Origin: Hemicordylus capensis
Lineage: Eukaryota > Chordata > Lepidosauria > Squamata > Cordylidae
Direction of reading: 5' to 3'
DNA: 64,000 nt
Assembly: GCF_027244095.1 (NCBI RefSeq)
Contig: NC_069669.1
Coordinates: forward strand, 10,380,501 to 10,444,500
Under the pieces are notes generated by a model that saw only the letters and a list, made by a program, of their open reading frames with translations, searched no databases and had not been told where the DNA came from. Numbering within the stretch: the first letter of the stretch is position 1; each line of letters starts with the position of its first letter. Shown piece after piece: positions 10,268-21,733 of the stretch. The position numbers and the translations under genes are program-made.

Positions 10268-10780
10268 ATTTAGGAAGCTGCCTTATACGGAGTCATTTCC
10301 TCTGCCCATCTTGCACAGCATTGCATTCCCTGACTGGCAGCGGTTTCTCCAAGATTTCAGGCAGGAGTCTCTCCCAGCCCGACCCGGAGATGCTGCCGCC
10401 AGTCAGGGACTGAATCTGGGACCTTCGGCATGCAAAGCAGGTGCTCTTCCTGTGAGCCACGGCCCATCTTTTCATAATTATTTAGGGTGCTGCCTTATAC
10501 TGAGTCAGATCCTTGGTCCAGCTAGCTCAGTATTGCAGTCCCTGGCTGGCAGCCACCCCAAGGTTCCAGGCAAGAGTCATGCCAGGAAGTGAAGGCATCA
10601 CTTCTGCATGCAAGCAGAACTTGCATGAACCACTGAGCGACAGCCCCATCCCCTAAGGGGAATATCTTATAGCAGACAGCACTCACATATAATCACCCAT
10701 CCAAATTCAAACCAGGGCAGGCCCTGCTTAGCAAAGGGGGCAATTCATGCTCGTGGCCCCAAGACCAGCTCTCCTTCCCC
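10268..10780 (-). mobile_element. Two SINE copies in tandem orientation
   Basis: A tRNA-headed copy lies at 10268-10465 (GGAAGCTGCCTTATACGGAG to GCAGGTGCTCTTCCTGTGAG). A 5S/tRNA copy lies at about 10485-10780 (GGTGCTGCCTTATACTGAGT to CCCTGCTTAGCAAAGGGGGC). Both are on the minus strand. Confidence 0.7.
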
Positions 10781-10789
10781 TAACCCAGT

Positions 10790-10917
10790 GGTTTCCAACC
10801 TGGGTCCCTTGCTGAACTACAACGCCCACTCTCCCCAGCCACAGTGGCCAATAGCTAGGGATGATGGGAATTGTAGGCCAGCATCTGCAGGAGGGGCAAA
10901 GCTGAGCAGCCCTGACC
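10790..10917. mobile_element. Palindromic MITE
   Basis: The arms are GCTGAACTACAACGCCCA and GGGAATTGTAGGCCAGCATC around an AGCCACAGTGGCCAATAGCT centre. SINE-like 5S sequence continues at 10918-11030, with CCTAA-type sequence on both sides, suggesting insertion into a SINE. Confidence 0.6.
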
Positions 10918-11030
10918 TAAAGAGGATATCTTACAGTGCAAACAGGTAGCTTCCCATCCAAATGCAAATCAAGGCAGACCCTACTTAGCAAAGGGAAGAC
11001 TCCATACTTGCTGCCACAAGACCATCTGCC
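10918..11030 (-). mobile_element. 5S-like SINE head fragment
   Basis: It contains GATATCTTACAGTGC, CCCATCCAAATGCAAATC and GACCCTACTTAGCAAAGG, the reverse of the 5S-like box region. Confidence 0.6.
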
Positions 11031-12100
11031 CTCCTGAAGGAGAGAACACAAGCTGAACATTCAGAGGGGAAGTACCTCCACTGAACTTCTGAAATAAGGT
11101 TGCCACCTTTCTTTCCTGGACCCCTTCTTCCTGCTGTGCCTTTAAGAGCAGCCAGACCCAAAGGGCAGGTAATGTTTGCTGGGATGGGAAAGGGGTGCTT
11201 CTGCTTAATTCCTGCACCCCAGAGAGCTGCTAAAGGCACAGAAGCACGGCCAATAAAAGCATCTGGCAAACCTAGTGAAGAATGGAGGTGGGCAACATAC
11301 CTGTCTTGGGATTCCGTGGGGTTAGTTCCTGCCTGGTTTTCACCTTTACATGAGTGCCGTGTGGGTTTGCTCCCTGTGAAGGCAGGAACTCTGGGTAAAG
11401 GGGACGAAAAATACGTGCCCAGAGAGAGCTTGTGAAACGTCAGCAGAAACAGCCCCACAGCTGGGAGCAAAGTACTGCAGCTGACATCTGCAGATTGCCA
11501 ACAGATGTGCATGCTTAGGGGCAGGATGGGGGGGGGGACAGGGAAATCCAGATGAATGGAAGTGGGATGGGGAAACTCCAGGGTGTCTCCGAAGCAGCTC
11601 TTCAGAAGGATGTAGGCCAGGGTTATCTTGTAAAGCAGGGACGGACAAGGTTGGCCTTCCAGCTGTTGGAAAGGGCGAACCTTTCATGGGGCAGGTGAGG
11701 CATTGCCTCGGGTGGCAGATTGTTGAGTTGGTAGCAGGGATGCACGAAGAGAGCAACTGGCCCTTAGCAGGGGGGAGAGCAACTGGCCCTATCCATCCCC
11801 AGGACAGCGTCCCTCCAGTGGCTGTTGCTGGTGTCTGTCTTACATTAGTTTTTTTTAATTGGGAACCCTTTGGGGACAGGGAGCCATTTTATTAATTTCT
11901 ATTTATTTATTTCGATCTATGTAAAACCTCTTTGGGGACTTTTGTTGAGAAGCGGGATATAAATATCCGCCGTATTCATCGTCAGATGCTCTCTGTTATC
12001 AGTGTCAGAGCAGCTCTTTGGGAGCGATTTACTACTACGCTTCTTTATTTATTGTATTTATTGTTGCATTTATATACCACATATACCATTATATACCCCA
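11031..12100. other. Unrecognised sequence with R1 fragment 11760-11990
   Basis: At 11031-11750 I recognise nothing. At 11760-11990 there is an R1 family copy on the minus strand (GCAACTGGCCCTATCCATCC, GGGAACCCTTTGGGGACAGG). Confidence 0.4.
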
Positions 12101-12104
12101 CTTT

Positions 12105-12720
12105 GGTGCAGCCACACTTGGAGTACTGCGTACAATTCTGGTCACCACACCTTAAAAAAGGACATTGATTGTAGAACTGGAGAAGGTGCAGAAGAGGGCA
12201 ACCAAGATGATCAGGAGCCTAGAGCACCTTCCTTATGAGGCAAGGCAAAAACACCTGGGGCTATTTAGTTTAGAAAAAAGATGACTGCGGGGAGACATGA
12301 TAGAGGTCTATAAAAACATGCATGGGGTGGAGGAAGTTCTTCTCCCTCTCACGTAACACTAGAACCAGGAGTCATCCCATGAAATTGATTGCCAGGAAAT
12401 CTAGGACCAACAGAAGGAAGGAAGTACTTTTTCACACACCGCATAATCAACTTGTGGAATTCTCTGCCACAAGATGTGGTGACAGCCAACAACCTGGATG
12501 GCTTTAAGTGGGGTTTGGATAAATTCATGGAGGAGAGGCCAATCAACGGCTACTAGTCGGAGGGCTACAGGCCACCTCCCACCTCAAAGGCAGGATGCCT
12601 CTGACTACCAGTTGCAGGGGAGTAACAGCAGGAGAGAGGGCATGCCCTCAACTCCGGTCTGTGGCTTCCAGTGGCATTTGGTGGGCCACTGTGCGAAACA
12701 GGATGCTGGACTAGATGGGA
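12105..12720 (+). mobile_element. CR1/L2-type LINE: ORF2 C-terminal region and 3'UTR
   Basis: Plus-strand translation in mixed frames gives [19 protein letters not shown], then [20 protein letters not shown]-like sequence and GLFSLEKR, typical of the CR1/L2 ORF2 end after the reverse transcriptase. The 3'UTR follows (GGCAGGATGCCTCTGA, CAGCAGGAGAGAGGGCATGC, GTGGGCCACTG, GGACTAGATGGGACTCC). The frame is interrupted, so the copy is a dead 5'-truncated insertion. Confidence 0.75.
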
Positions 12721-12830
12721 CTCCAGCAACAGCCACTGGAGGGATGCTGTGCTGGGGTTGGATAGGGCCAGTTGCTCTCCCCTGCTAAATTTAAGAGAAT
12801 CCCCACTTTCAAAAGGTGCCTCTCCTCTTG
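12720..12830 (+). repeat. R1 family fragment joined to the LINE 3' end
   Basis: CCAGCAACAGCCACTGGAGG through GAATCCCCACTTTCAAAAGG matches R1. The LINE 3'UTR passes straight into it at GGACTCCAGC, either a fused insertion or a recombinant. Confidence 0.55.
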
Positions 12831-13174
12831 TGCCTTGAAAAGCTTGCAAGAAGGATGTTGGCAACGAATGCCACCCACTATTAACCCATCTCATAATGGG
12901 AGAAGCAGCACCCCTTGGATTTCTCCAAATCATCCAGTTGTTAAAGCCACACACAGACTATTGCAGGGGGGGTGGGTTTAATTCCACTGACAAATCCTGT
13001 CTCCTGGCCAGGTGACAGTTATGGGACTACATTACCACCTGTGGAATCACCCTGTCTCCTTTAGATGACTTTTAAAGCTCCTTAAAAAGTCTCCTTAGTT
13101 CATATCACCCTCTGGTGGATGAAGAGAAAACAGCTATTTCAGAACTAGTGCAATACTTTTATTAAAGAAAGGAA

Positions 13175-13415
13175 AGATTGTGTGTCGAGTTGGTGTCGAC
13201 TCCTGGTGCCCACAGAGCCCTGTGGTTGTCTTTGGTAGAATACAGGAGGGGGTTGCCATTGCCTCTTCCTGCGCAGTGTGAGATGTTGCCTTTCAGCACC
13301 TTCCTATATCGCTACTGCCCAATATAGGCATTTCCCACAGTCTGAGAAACATACCAGCAGGGATTCGAACTGACAGCATCTTGTTGCCTAGGCAAGTTGC
13401 TTCCCGCTGGGCCAT
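13175..13415 (-). mobile_element. Sauria-type SINE, near full length
   Basis: The reverse complement runs from a tRNA-like head (GGCCCAGCGGGAAGCAACTT, GTTCGAATCCCTGCTGG) through GGGAAATGCCTATATTGGGC to CACAGGGCTCTGTGGGCACC and AGGAGTCGACACCAACTCGA. This is the Sauria SINE layout with a BovB-like tail. Confidence 0.75.
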
Positions 13416-13419
13416 TATT

Positions 13420-13990
13420 CTCGACTAAAAATCCACAAAGAAGTGTGCAAGTTTTCAAGTGTCACAGAATTCTTCTTTAAGGTGGATGTTACTTTGAAAA
13501 AGGAGCAGGCGGGATGAATAAATATGGTGTTAGTAAATAGTGAACACTTGATCTAATGCCTGTTCTTACTCTACATATAGTTCACAACGCAAATAGGCAG
13601 TCATGGATGTTATTTGAGAATAAATAGCCCTAATTCAAGCATCTTGGAAGACTATGGTTATCTGTGATGGGGTGGTAGTGGCTTAGAATCCACTCCAATC
13701 AATTTTGTCTTGCTTGTATTCATTCATTCATTCGCTCCTGGGGTTAATTTATATTTATTTAATATGTGCTCCTAGGGGCTAATTTAAGCATGCAGGAACA
13801 AAGCGTCATATTGTCCTTCCTGGATTGTGGTATCTCAGACTGCAAGGGGCAAAGGCCAGCATGTCTGAATGCTCCTTTGTGTGAAAAACTCTCTGTGCAT
13901 GGCAAGTTAGCACAGGAGGAAAGAGGTGAGAATGAAATCTCTCACCTTGTCATGGCAGATTTCTCACAAGGGGAGTGTTTTGGTTTCATA
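13420..13990. other. No gene or clear repeat
   Basis: Mostly AT-rich, with a (TTCA)n stretch near 13720 and TTTATATTTATTTAAT near 13747. Nothing was recognised. Confidence 0.4.
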
Positions 13991-13992
13991 GG

Positions 13993-14142
13993 AACATAGG
14001 AAGCTGCCATATACTGAGTCAGACCCTTGAGCGATCTTGCTCAGTATTGTCTACACTGACTGGCAGAGGCTTCTCTAAGGTTGCAGGCAGGAGCCTCTTT
14101 CAGCCCACAAGCAGATGCTCTACCACTGAGCTAGCATTTGAG
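13993..14142 (-). mobile_element. SINE (5S/tRNA-Ala family), tail plus short tRNA part
   Basis: It runs from GGAACATAGGAAGCTGCCAT to GCAGATGCTCTACCACTGAG. The stretch between tail and tRNA box is shortened compared with other copies, pointing to an internal deletion. Confidence 0.65.
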
Positions 14143-14682
14143 TGTGCAATTCCCCCTCTTGCATCCTGAAATGGAACACTCCTGTAAGGACTGTACCACA
14201 TGCTCTTTCTGTGCATTTGAATCCGCTTTCAATGCACTGCTTAATAAATCACAGTAAATAATATTTGCATTGATGTTACTGCCATGACCTCCCTCCCTGC
14301 CACATTCACAAGATAAATCCTTTCAGTCTTACGTGGTAGTAGCAGCATGTTTCTTTGTCATTCACTCCGCAAGAGGATTGCTCACGCACAAAAGATGCAA
14401 CTTTATTCACCCCAGGAGATTCCCCGCTGCATTAATTCCTTTTGGGGTTGCCCTGCAGTTCCTAGGGCAGCCAGGTGGTGGCAGTGTGGGATCGCTACTC
14501 ACAAGATCAGTACGGTACTTGCTTGGATGCAGGTGTGTTGCAAACTTAATAGCAACTTTAGGCATAAGGCACTTCTGAAGAAGAAGGATGAACATTGCAC
14601 ATTGCTTGCCACACACAATGACTGCACATACATCTTTTTCAGTGTGTGTGTGTGGGGGAGATGTGATAGACTACTACAGCAG

Positions 14683-14806
14683 GGTTGGGCAAACCTGCCC
14701 TCCAGCTGTTGCTGAACTACAACTCCCATCATCCCCAGCCACATTGTGTCTGGGGATGATGGGAGTTGTAGTTCAGCAACAGCTGGAGTACCACTGGTTA
14801 GGAACC
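14683..14806. mobile_element. Palindromic MITE, well-preserved hairpin
   Basis: CAGCTGTTGCTGAACTACAA through CCCATCATCCCC pairs with GGGGATGATGGG and TTGTAGTTCAGCAACAGCTG. This is the cleanest copy of the family, with arms of roughly 38 bp and a loop of about 15 bases. Confidence 0.8.
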
Positions 14807-14837
14807 CCTGGGCGATCAAACTATAGGGCTAGCCCAG

Positions 14838-14972
14838 GGCCACACAACTTAGGCCCACCAGTTGTTTGGGGACTACAACTCCCATCACCCTCAGCTACAG
14901 TGGCCAATAGCGAGGGATTGTGGGAATTGTAGGCCAACATTTGCAGCAGGGCTGATGTTGAGCATCCCTGGG
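14838..14972. mobile_element. Palindromic MITE, second copy
   Basis: It contains GGGGACTACAACTCCCATCA, AGTGGCCAATAGCGAGGG and GGAATTGTAGGCCAACA. Arms are more diverged than in the neighbour at 14683-14806, so it is probably older. Confidence 0.65.
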
Positions 14973-15227
14973 CTAGCCCATGCTTCAAACCCATTGCTTC
15001 AAACAGCCGTCTCTCCCCGCTTCCTCCTGCTCCAGTACTGTAATCGTGAGACCAATATGCCCGCTGTGTCTGCGGACATGTGCCTTAGCATCAGAACAAG
15101 TCATCGATACAAATAGGCCCTAACAAGGGGGCATCAGTTGCCTGCATCTGCCACTTTGAACTGATGCAACTTTCCCGCAACAGCCAGCCCTTCTCACAGC
15201 GAAACAGCCCCGGGGAGTGCAACAGAT

Positions 15228-15487
15228 TTATAAATAAGATGACTCCCTGTCCCTGAAATCTAAACAGAAATATAAGATCGACTCCCATAACAATGACTGG
15301 AGGTACTGTGCTGGGGTGGATAGGGCCACCCTATCGGGACCTTCTGCTCTTCCCGGAGCAGATCCATCCCCTGAGGGGAATATTTTACAATGCTCACACT
15401 TCTAGTCTCCCATTCAAATGCAAACCAGGGCAGACCCTGCTTAGCTAAGGGGACAAGTCATGCTTGCTACTACAAGACCAGCTCTCA
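15228..15487. mobile_element. R1 fragment (+) followed by 5S-like SINE head (-)
   Basis: R1 lies at 15228-15333 (CTCCCTGTCC, GGAGGTACTGTGCTGGGGTG). A minus-strand SINE part follows at 15334-15487 (ATCCATCCCCTGAGGGGAAT, CCCTGCTTAGCTAAGGGGAC). Confidence 0.6.
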
Positions 15488-16085
15488 TTGCGTTATGCAG
15501 CTGTGCTGGAGAGGCCAGGAGAGAGGCTTCCAAGGCCAGTGACAGGTGGGCGGGGAGGCTGAGGAGGCAAATGATGGATACATGTCGCGGCCTCCCCCTT
15601 TTGCGGCCCGTGTTCAGAGGACACGGTCGCTCCCTTGCAGATCCACCCCTGTCCCCCATGTTCACAGCTTCCCTCTGCAGTCAAGTGCTGCACAGAGGGG
15701 GAGCTGGAGTCTATCACAGCCCAGGGCTCTGGCTAGCCACCTCTGATGGCTTTGTGTTCAAGGTGTCAGCCTCCAGTGCACCTCTTAACACCCCGTTTGT
15801 CGTAAGGTGTCACTTGGGCCAAAGGTCGTGTCCTGAAAAAGCGTTTCCACTCAGTCGCCCTCGGGGTGCTCCCTCCGCATCCTGCCGAGTCAGCAATTAC
15901 GGCCAAATAGGCCACAGCGTGTCTCCAAGAAGTGCGACAACAGCAGCGTGAATGGAAAGGCAGGCGCTGACGTCGTAGCTGCCGCCTCTGTGGACTCCAA
16001 GGGAAAGAGTTGTGGTGTGCAGGGACTAGGCAGAGCAGGGGAATCCGGAATATTAATGGTTGGATGAAATAGATATTACTAGCTG
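15488..16085. other. GC-richer stretch with a 163-codon open frame, no family recognised
   Basis: A plus-strand frame is open from 15460 to 15951, but its first part overlaps SINE sequence. The translation is Arg/Ser/Pro-rich without any motif I know, and I see no good splice or Kozak context. I do not call a gene. Confidence 0.35.
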
Positions 16086-16094
16086 ATCCAGGAC

Positions 16095-16555
16095 CACAAG
16101 TGGCACAGAGGGGAAACGACTTGCCTAGAGAGCAAGAGGTTGCCGGTTCGAATCCCCGCTGGTGTGTTTCCCAGACTATGGGAAACACCTATATTGGGCG
16201 GCAGTAATATAGGAAGATGCTGAAAGGCATCATCTCATACTGCGCGGGAGATGGCAATGGTAAAACAATACAATGGTTGTTTTATGATGTTTTAATTGTT
16301 AGTTGTTGTTTTATGCTGTTTTATCATTTCTGTTGTAATTGTTAACTGATTTTAATGGTTTTGTTTTAATTGTAAACTGCCCTGAGCCATTCTGGATTGA
16401 AGGGCGGTATAAAAATTGATTGATTGAATGAATGAATGAATGAATAAATAAATAAATAAATAAATAAAACCCCTCTTGTGTTCTTCCAGAGACAACCACA
16501 GGGCTCTGTGGTTGCCAGGAGTCGACATTGATTCAATGGTACACTTTACCTTTAG
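16095..16555 (+). mobile_element. Sauria-type SINE interrupted by an L2-like tail
   Basis: The SINE head and body run 16095-16265 (GGTTGCCGGTTCGAATCCCC, GCTGAAAGGCATCATCTCAT). The SINE resumes at about 16476-16555 (CCACAGGGCTCTGTGGTTGC, AGGAGTCGACATTG, CACTTTACCTTTAGC). The CTTTACCTTT tail is diagnostic of Sauria SINEs. The intervening 16266-16475 is a separate insertion flanked by AAAAC/AAAAC. Confidence 0.8.
16266..16475 (+). mobile_element. L2-like LINE 3' tail nested in the Sauria SINE
   Basis: AT-rich 3'UTR ending in TGTAAACTGCCCTGAGCC, GGGCGGTATAAAAATT and (AATG/AATA)n. This terminus recurs in other L2-like tails (35560-35700, 25730-25780). Confidence 0.65.
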
Positions 16556-17510
16556 CTGACCCAGCGCAGAGAATCTGTGCCCTTAGTTCTCCCTATCTCC
16601 CCTGCCCCCAACAGCAACCAATCCAGCTCTTCATTTTGTCTCCATCCCTTTGGCCACTTGGTCCCCCCCCCCCCACCACCACACACACACATCCCTTCAG
16701 CCAGTTCTGCCACCGCCACTGCTTTTTCTGGGCCGGCCAGCCGCTGCTTTCCAGCATTCCTCTCCCAGCATTCCTCTCCCAGCAGCTGCTTGCGAACTCT
16801 CATGAGAGCTGCCGAGCACGGGATTAGCCACCTTAGAGAATTATATATATAGATATATATAGATGTACAGAGAGTCAAGTGCAGGCTGCTTTTCCGGGCT
16901 CTTGCTGCTGGCTGTTTGTTAGCCCCACCTCTACTTCAGGACTGGAATACAAGTAACCAAAGCCCCATTCAAAAGCTGGTCTGGATCAAGGAATGGATTA
17001 ACCCCAGACACCACAGCATCAATACGTCCTGGGGCAGGAGAGGAAGGAGGGACATTGAGTGTGGGCTGGAGCCCTGGGCTATGGTGCCGGAGTCCTGTGT
17101 TCAAATCCTTGCTTAGAGATGAAGCTTGGCAGGGTGAGTTTGGGCCAATCACTGTAGCCCTGTGCAGTGGAAAGTGGCATTGTGCCTACCAGAGGCATCG
17201 TTACAGGATAGCCCCGGGGGCTCAGGCCCCCAATGAATGGTTCGGAGCCCCAAATCTCACAAGCCACCTCCTTCTTGAACGGGGTGGGTGTGGGTGGGAG
17301 ATGAGCAATCATCTCTACTGCCGCTCCAGCAGCAATGATTGCTTCTCATCTCTGTCTCCTCCCTAAGAGGTGCTGCGTAAGCAAGGTGGGGGGGGGGGAG
17401 AAAAGATGTGTTACCTCCCAATATAGAACTTTTCTCTTCTTAAGTTCCTTTGGGAAGGAGTCAGACATAATTATTCTTGCTGGGATCGAAGCTGGGTGTG
17501 TAATGACGTT
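16556..17510. other. No gene; simple tracts only
   Basis: A C-rich/CA tract lies at about 16663-16692, a repeated CAGCATTCCTCTCC at 16753-16780 and TA repeats near 16841-16864. I recognised no exon. Confidence 0.4.
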
Positions 17511-17514
17511 CTCT

Positions 17515-17757
17515 TAGGTGTTTATGGACAGGTCCATCAATGGCTAGGTCCTGATGGCTACTGTATGTCCAGGCTCAAAGGTGGGGTTCCTCTGGATACC
17601 AGATGCAGGGGAGCAACAGCAGGAGAGAGGGCATGCCCTCCCCTCTTGCCTGTGGGCTTCTCAGAGGCATCTGGTGGGCCACCGGGAAACAGGATGTTGG
17701 ACTAGATGGGCCTCCTTGGGCCTGATCCAGCAGGGCTGTTCTTATATTCTTATGACA
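17515..17757 (+). mobile_element. CR1/L2-type LINE 3'UTR
   Basis: It contains GGTCCATCAATGGCTA, GCAACAGCAGGAGAGAGGGC, GGCATCTGGTGGGCCACCGG, ACTAGATGGGCCTCC and the terminal repeat TTCTTATATTCTTATG. The latter is a complete 3' terminus of the family at 12105-12720. Confidence 0.75.
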
Positions 17758-17769
17758 TCGTCTTCACTG

Positions 17770-18053
17770 TGAGCCCCTTCGCCCTTTGAGATCATCGGGA
17801 GAGGTCCATCTGTGGATGCCACCAGCGAATCTGGGCCTTCTCCGTTGCTGTCCTGAGACTCTGGAAGGTGCTTCCTGCTGAAATAAGAGCCTCCTCATCT
17901 CTGGCAACTTTTAAAAAGTCTCTAAAGAACCATTTATTCACCCAAGCTTTTTAAACTAGATTTGTGGTCTTTAATTGTGTTAAGGTTTCAACTTCTGATT
18001 TAATTTGTTTCATGTTGCTGTAAACTGCCCAGAGAGTTTGGGGTGCTATACAA

Positions 18054-18107
<54 letters not shown>

Positions 18108-18110
18108 TCG
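17770..18110 (+). mobile_element. L2-like LINE 3' end with (AAT)n tail
   Basis: The remnant TTCTCCGTTGCTGTCCTGAGACTCTGG... encodes the degraded ORF2 C-terminus. It is followed by an AT-rich 3'UTR, TGTAAACTGCCCAGAGAG, and an (AAT)n microsatellite at about 18055-18108 that is probably grown from the LINE tail. Confidence 0.65.
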
Positions 18111-18199
18111 ATTTCTATACCGCCCTTCCAAAAATGGCTCAGGGCGGTTCACACAGAGAAATAATAAATCAATAATAAGTAATCAGTTAATTAATATCA

Positions 18200-20740
18200 A
18201 CAGTGGGGCTGCAGACTGAGGCCCTCAGAGTCTGATAAAATGCTAAGAGCAGGCCTCCCCTCTCCCACCAGTTACGTGGCTGGCCATTGATGTCAATGAC
18301 TGCAGGGCTCATTTCACAAGGCTGTCACTTGCCAATGGCAATCCACTCCGCCATTTCCACACACAAGGATACAGTCACCTTGACTGTGGCGTGAAGAATA
18401 GAAGAGAGCCTGTTCTGCAAAATGACCACTGCTGCCTCCAGAACCTGATCCAATGACTCACTCACACACAAAAAATGAAAGGCTGGACAAAGAGGAGAAA
18501 ATTGGGACTCTTGGCAAACTGATGGTTTTCATTACCAGAAAAGCAGGGGTCCCATTTTGGGAGGGGGATGGGAGGCATCTTCCTCTCTGGTTCTTTCCCT
18601 CGCCCTGCTATTTCAAGCCTTATGTGATTCTTCAAAGCACCTCTGCTTTTGGCCAGTCCTAGGGATTTTCAGACCAGTTCGGAATCAAACCGGTTTGAGA
18701 TCAAACCGGTTCATTTGGACGGCTCAGTGTCGAACTGAACTCCCCGCCCCCACCGGTTTGGTTCAGCATCAACCTGTGTTTTTTTTTAGGGGGTGGGGGT
18801 TCAAAGCAAAAAAAAGAATATTTTAAAGATAGAGAGATGAGACAGAGATATACACTCCGGAGAGCACTTCCATAGAGGGAGGGGTTGTGTGTCTCTGGAA
18901 GTTCCCCCTGCTCTCTGGCCTCCATTATTGCCAGAAATCGCCCGGTTCGAGCAGTCTTCGGCCTCTCCTGGGCCCGACCTCTGTCGTAGCAGCCATTTTG
19001 GAGCCCGCCACGCGTGCTCAATGGGCCTCCATGTGGCTGGGCCATGACTGGTGCAATTCAGCTTGCCGGACCATGGTTAAGGAAATTTACAATTTGGTGT
19101 GAAATTTACAACCAATGCTTCCTATTGACTAGCAAAGCGGAATCAGAAACCACCACTTGAAGTGAGTCTGTAGACCCTGACTCGGGCTAACTATGGGCTG
19201 GTTCCCATGTAAAACAGAACTGCAGCAGGAGTTGGACCCACTGTCACACACACACACACACACCTGGCATGCTTCACAATTGCAGTCTTGGAGATTGCAG
19301 AGAGGAGGGGGAACTGGCTGTGCGGGCTTCTTTCTGGCATGAAGGACAGCCTGCCCAGCCAATCACGGCTGGAGGGCGGGGGGAGCTTCCTCCCTCAATT
19401 GTGGTTACAGCTCACGGTAACTCCAATTCTGCCTTTGGACATGACACTGCCCAGCGCAAACCTCAGCTAGGAGCAGCCAAACTGACTACAAAGCTACAAC
19501 CTGAGGATTCAAATTGGAGTTGGGGAAAGGAAAGTGCGGGCCGCTTTTCTGATGGAATCGTGGTTGCACGCATTCAAACGTACAAGGAATTCAACCCCAG
19601 GGCTCCTTCATCACCTCTTTCCGGTGACGTGTGAATGCAGCCGTTGTCAAGCCAAGAGAGAGGAGAAATGGGCTGACAAGGAACAGATTTTGCACAGAAA
19701 CAGAATTTGCTTGAAACAAATAAAGATTTTATTAAATAATTCTTCCCCTGAATATCCTGGTCTAAGTCAGAGGTGCGCCTAGGTAATTTTGGAGCCTGGA
19801 CCTAAAAGCCTTTGGAGCCCACCACCCCAGGCTGCAAGTTAAGCATCATCCCCCTACACACACACACACACAGACGTGTGCGCGTGCACACACACACACA
19901 GAGGCCCTGGACCTCTGCCCAGAAGCCCAGGAGTAAAAGTGCTTTGTCTCAAACCAAAGTTAAATTTCTAGGAGCTATGGGATTTGCCAAGTCCTGGTCT
20001 CTAGGGCGGCTAACCTTTTGCAGCTGCGTCTTTAACAGCAGCCGAGAACTTGCCGACAAAGGGAGGTAACATAACATTTTGCTTACCTCCAGCAACACCA
20101 CAAAAAGCTCCACAAACTGATTTCTGAGAATCACAGGGTGCTTAAAAACACCAGAGAGACTGACACCAGCTTTTCTTCGTCAGTTGGTACCCGCTGTGCC
20201 AAATAGGCAGTACAAACTTTTGTTGGGATGACAAGTCATTTATTTGTTTGTTTGTTTGTTTGTTTGATGTCACTTCAAGACCTTCACTTACAATGCGGTG
20301 CCTACGTCCAATAGAAAAGTCATTTGGCAAGCCATCTCAGTCTTAAACTCCTTAGAGCTAGCAAATGTAATTGCACCCCTCCCTTGCACGGAAGTTTGGT
20401 GAGTTGGGTGGCAGATGCGGAAGAATGCTTCTTTTCCCTGTAAGAAAAGGATCTCAGAACAACAGTTTACAACTCAGAAAATCAAGAAAATAGCTGCACA
20501 AATAAACACACAAGACAGATTTGTTAACCAAACAAACAACCCATGTATTGTTTGCATATGTATTACTGAAGAGGCTTGCTGCATGGTTAGAACAAACACA
20601 TTTGTGATACATACTGAGGGCCTCCAAAGATTCTGTTGCATCAGTGGGAAAGGATTGGTGCTGGAGAGCGAGGCAGTGTTTAAGATGCATTGCGATGGAT
20701 TTCTGCTTCCAGACACTTTTCATCCCCCACTAGGGTCAGG
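18200..20740. other. No gene recognised; scattered simple repeats and a possible MITE
   Basis: 18660-18780 has repeated AACCGGTTTG and GGTTTGGTTC motifs resembling the GGTTCG-rich MITE at 2883-3198. CA runs lie at about 19238-19262 and 19855-19900. A (TTTG)n run lies near 20237-20264. The open frames here are short and unsupported. Confidence 0.4.
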
Positions 20741-20744
20741 CTTT

Positions 20745-20930
20745 GGCATTTTAGACCCTCTGACATTTCATAGGTGAAAATGGAGCCATGGTTACCCTGT
20801 GAGGTAGGTTAGGCTGAGAGATACATGACTGGCCCAGAGTCACCCAGTGAGTTTCATGGTTGAATGGGGATTTGAACTCAGGTCTTCCTGGTCCTAGTCC
20901 AACACTCTAACCACTACGCTATGCTGCTCC
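20745..20930 (-). mobile_element. CORE/MIR-like SINE
   Basis: It contains CCCTGTGAGGTAGGTTAGGC, GACTGGCCCAGAGTCACCCA, GGGGATTTGAACTCAGG and TCTAACCACTACGCTATGCT. This is the reference copy for the family in this window. Confidence 0.7.
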
Positions 20931-20984
20931 CTTGTGAGTAGAGAAAGTTGTGACAGCTCACCTACAGTATGTCCCAGTGTATCA

Positions 20985-21070
20985 GGGGATGGGGTTGTCG
21001 CTCGGTGGGAGAGCATCTACTTTGCACGCAGAAGGTCCCAGGTTCCAATCCCGGCTGCAATCCTATGTTC
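20985..21070 (+). mobile_element. tRNA-Ala-like SINE head fragment
   Basis: GGGGATGGGGTTGTCGCTCG, GGGAGAGCATCTACTTTGCA and AGGTCCCAGGTTCCAATCCC follow tRNA-Ala(UGC) through A box, anticodon region and B box. Extra bases near the 5' end and a missing acceptor stem show that it is SINE-derived, not a tRNA gene. Confidence 0.65.
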
Positions 21071-21136
21071 CCCTATGTATGGAGGGTGTGTTTAATATTG
21101 AGCAACAGGGCACACTGGGTGTGTGTAGGAACGTAT

Positions 21137-21455
21137 GGAAACATGGGAAGCTGCCTTATACTGAGTCAGACCCTTGGGCCATCTAGCTCAGTATTGTCTA
21201 CCCAGACTGGCAGCAGCTTCTCCAAGGCTGCAGGCAGGAGTCTCTCTCAGCCCTATCTTGGAGATGCTGCCAGGGAGGGAACTTGAGACCTTCTGCATGC
21301 AAGCAGACAGATGCTCTTCCCAGAGAGGCCCCATCCCCTCAAGGGAATATCTTACAGTGCTCATACATGCAGTCTCCCATCCAAATACAAACCGGGGTGG
21401 ACCCTGCTTAGCAAAAGGGGACCATTCATGCTCTCTGCCACGAGACCAGCGCTGC
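21137..21455 (-). mobile_element. 5S/tRNA-Ala chimeric SINE, near full length
   Basis: Read on the minus strand: GCTAAGCAGGGTCCACCCCG, TATTTGGATGGGAGACTGCA (close to 5S box C), then the tRNA-like part, then the tail. It has the best 5S match among full-length copies. Confidence 0.75.
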
Positions 21456-21688
21456 TTCCAGAGGGAGGGAATTGAATCAACGATCTGCATTCCTGATCAG
21501 AGTTTGTGGGACCAGGGAGACGGTGGTTTATGGGGGTTATTGATGAAGATGGATTGCCAGCTTTGAGAACTTGGCGTCATTGGCAGGGGGCAGTAAGCAC
21601 TGATCCGCAGCCTGTGTGGAAAGCAAGCCAGGGAAATGCCAGGGTAGTGCTGGAGAAGAAACAGAGAGAGGAGGAGCAACCGCGGAGT

Positions 21689-21696
<8 letters not shown>

Positions 21697-21731
<35 letters not shown>
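21697..21731 (+). repeat. (GA)n microsatellite
   Basis: About 17 uninterrupted GA units. The repeat creates long Arg-Glu open frames that are not genes. Confidence 0.9.

Positions 21732-21733
<2 letters not shown>

Noticed and set aside
15460-15951. 163-codon plus-strand open frame
   Set aside because: It starts in SINE sequence and has no motif, splice context or similarity I recognise.
20985-21070. tRNA-Ala gene
   Set aside because: Arms are distorted, the acceptor stem does not close, and many related SINE heads exist.
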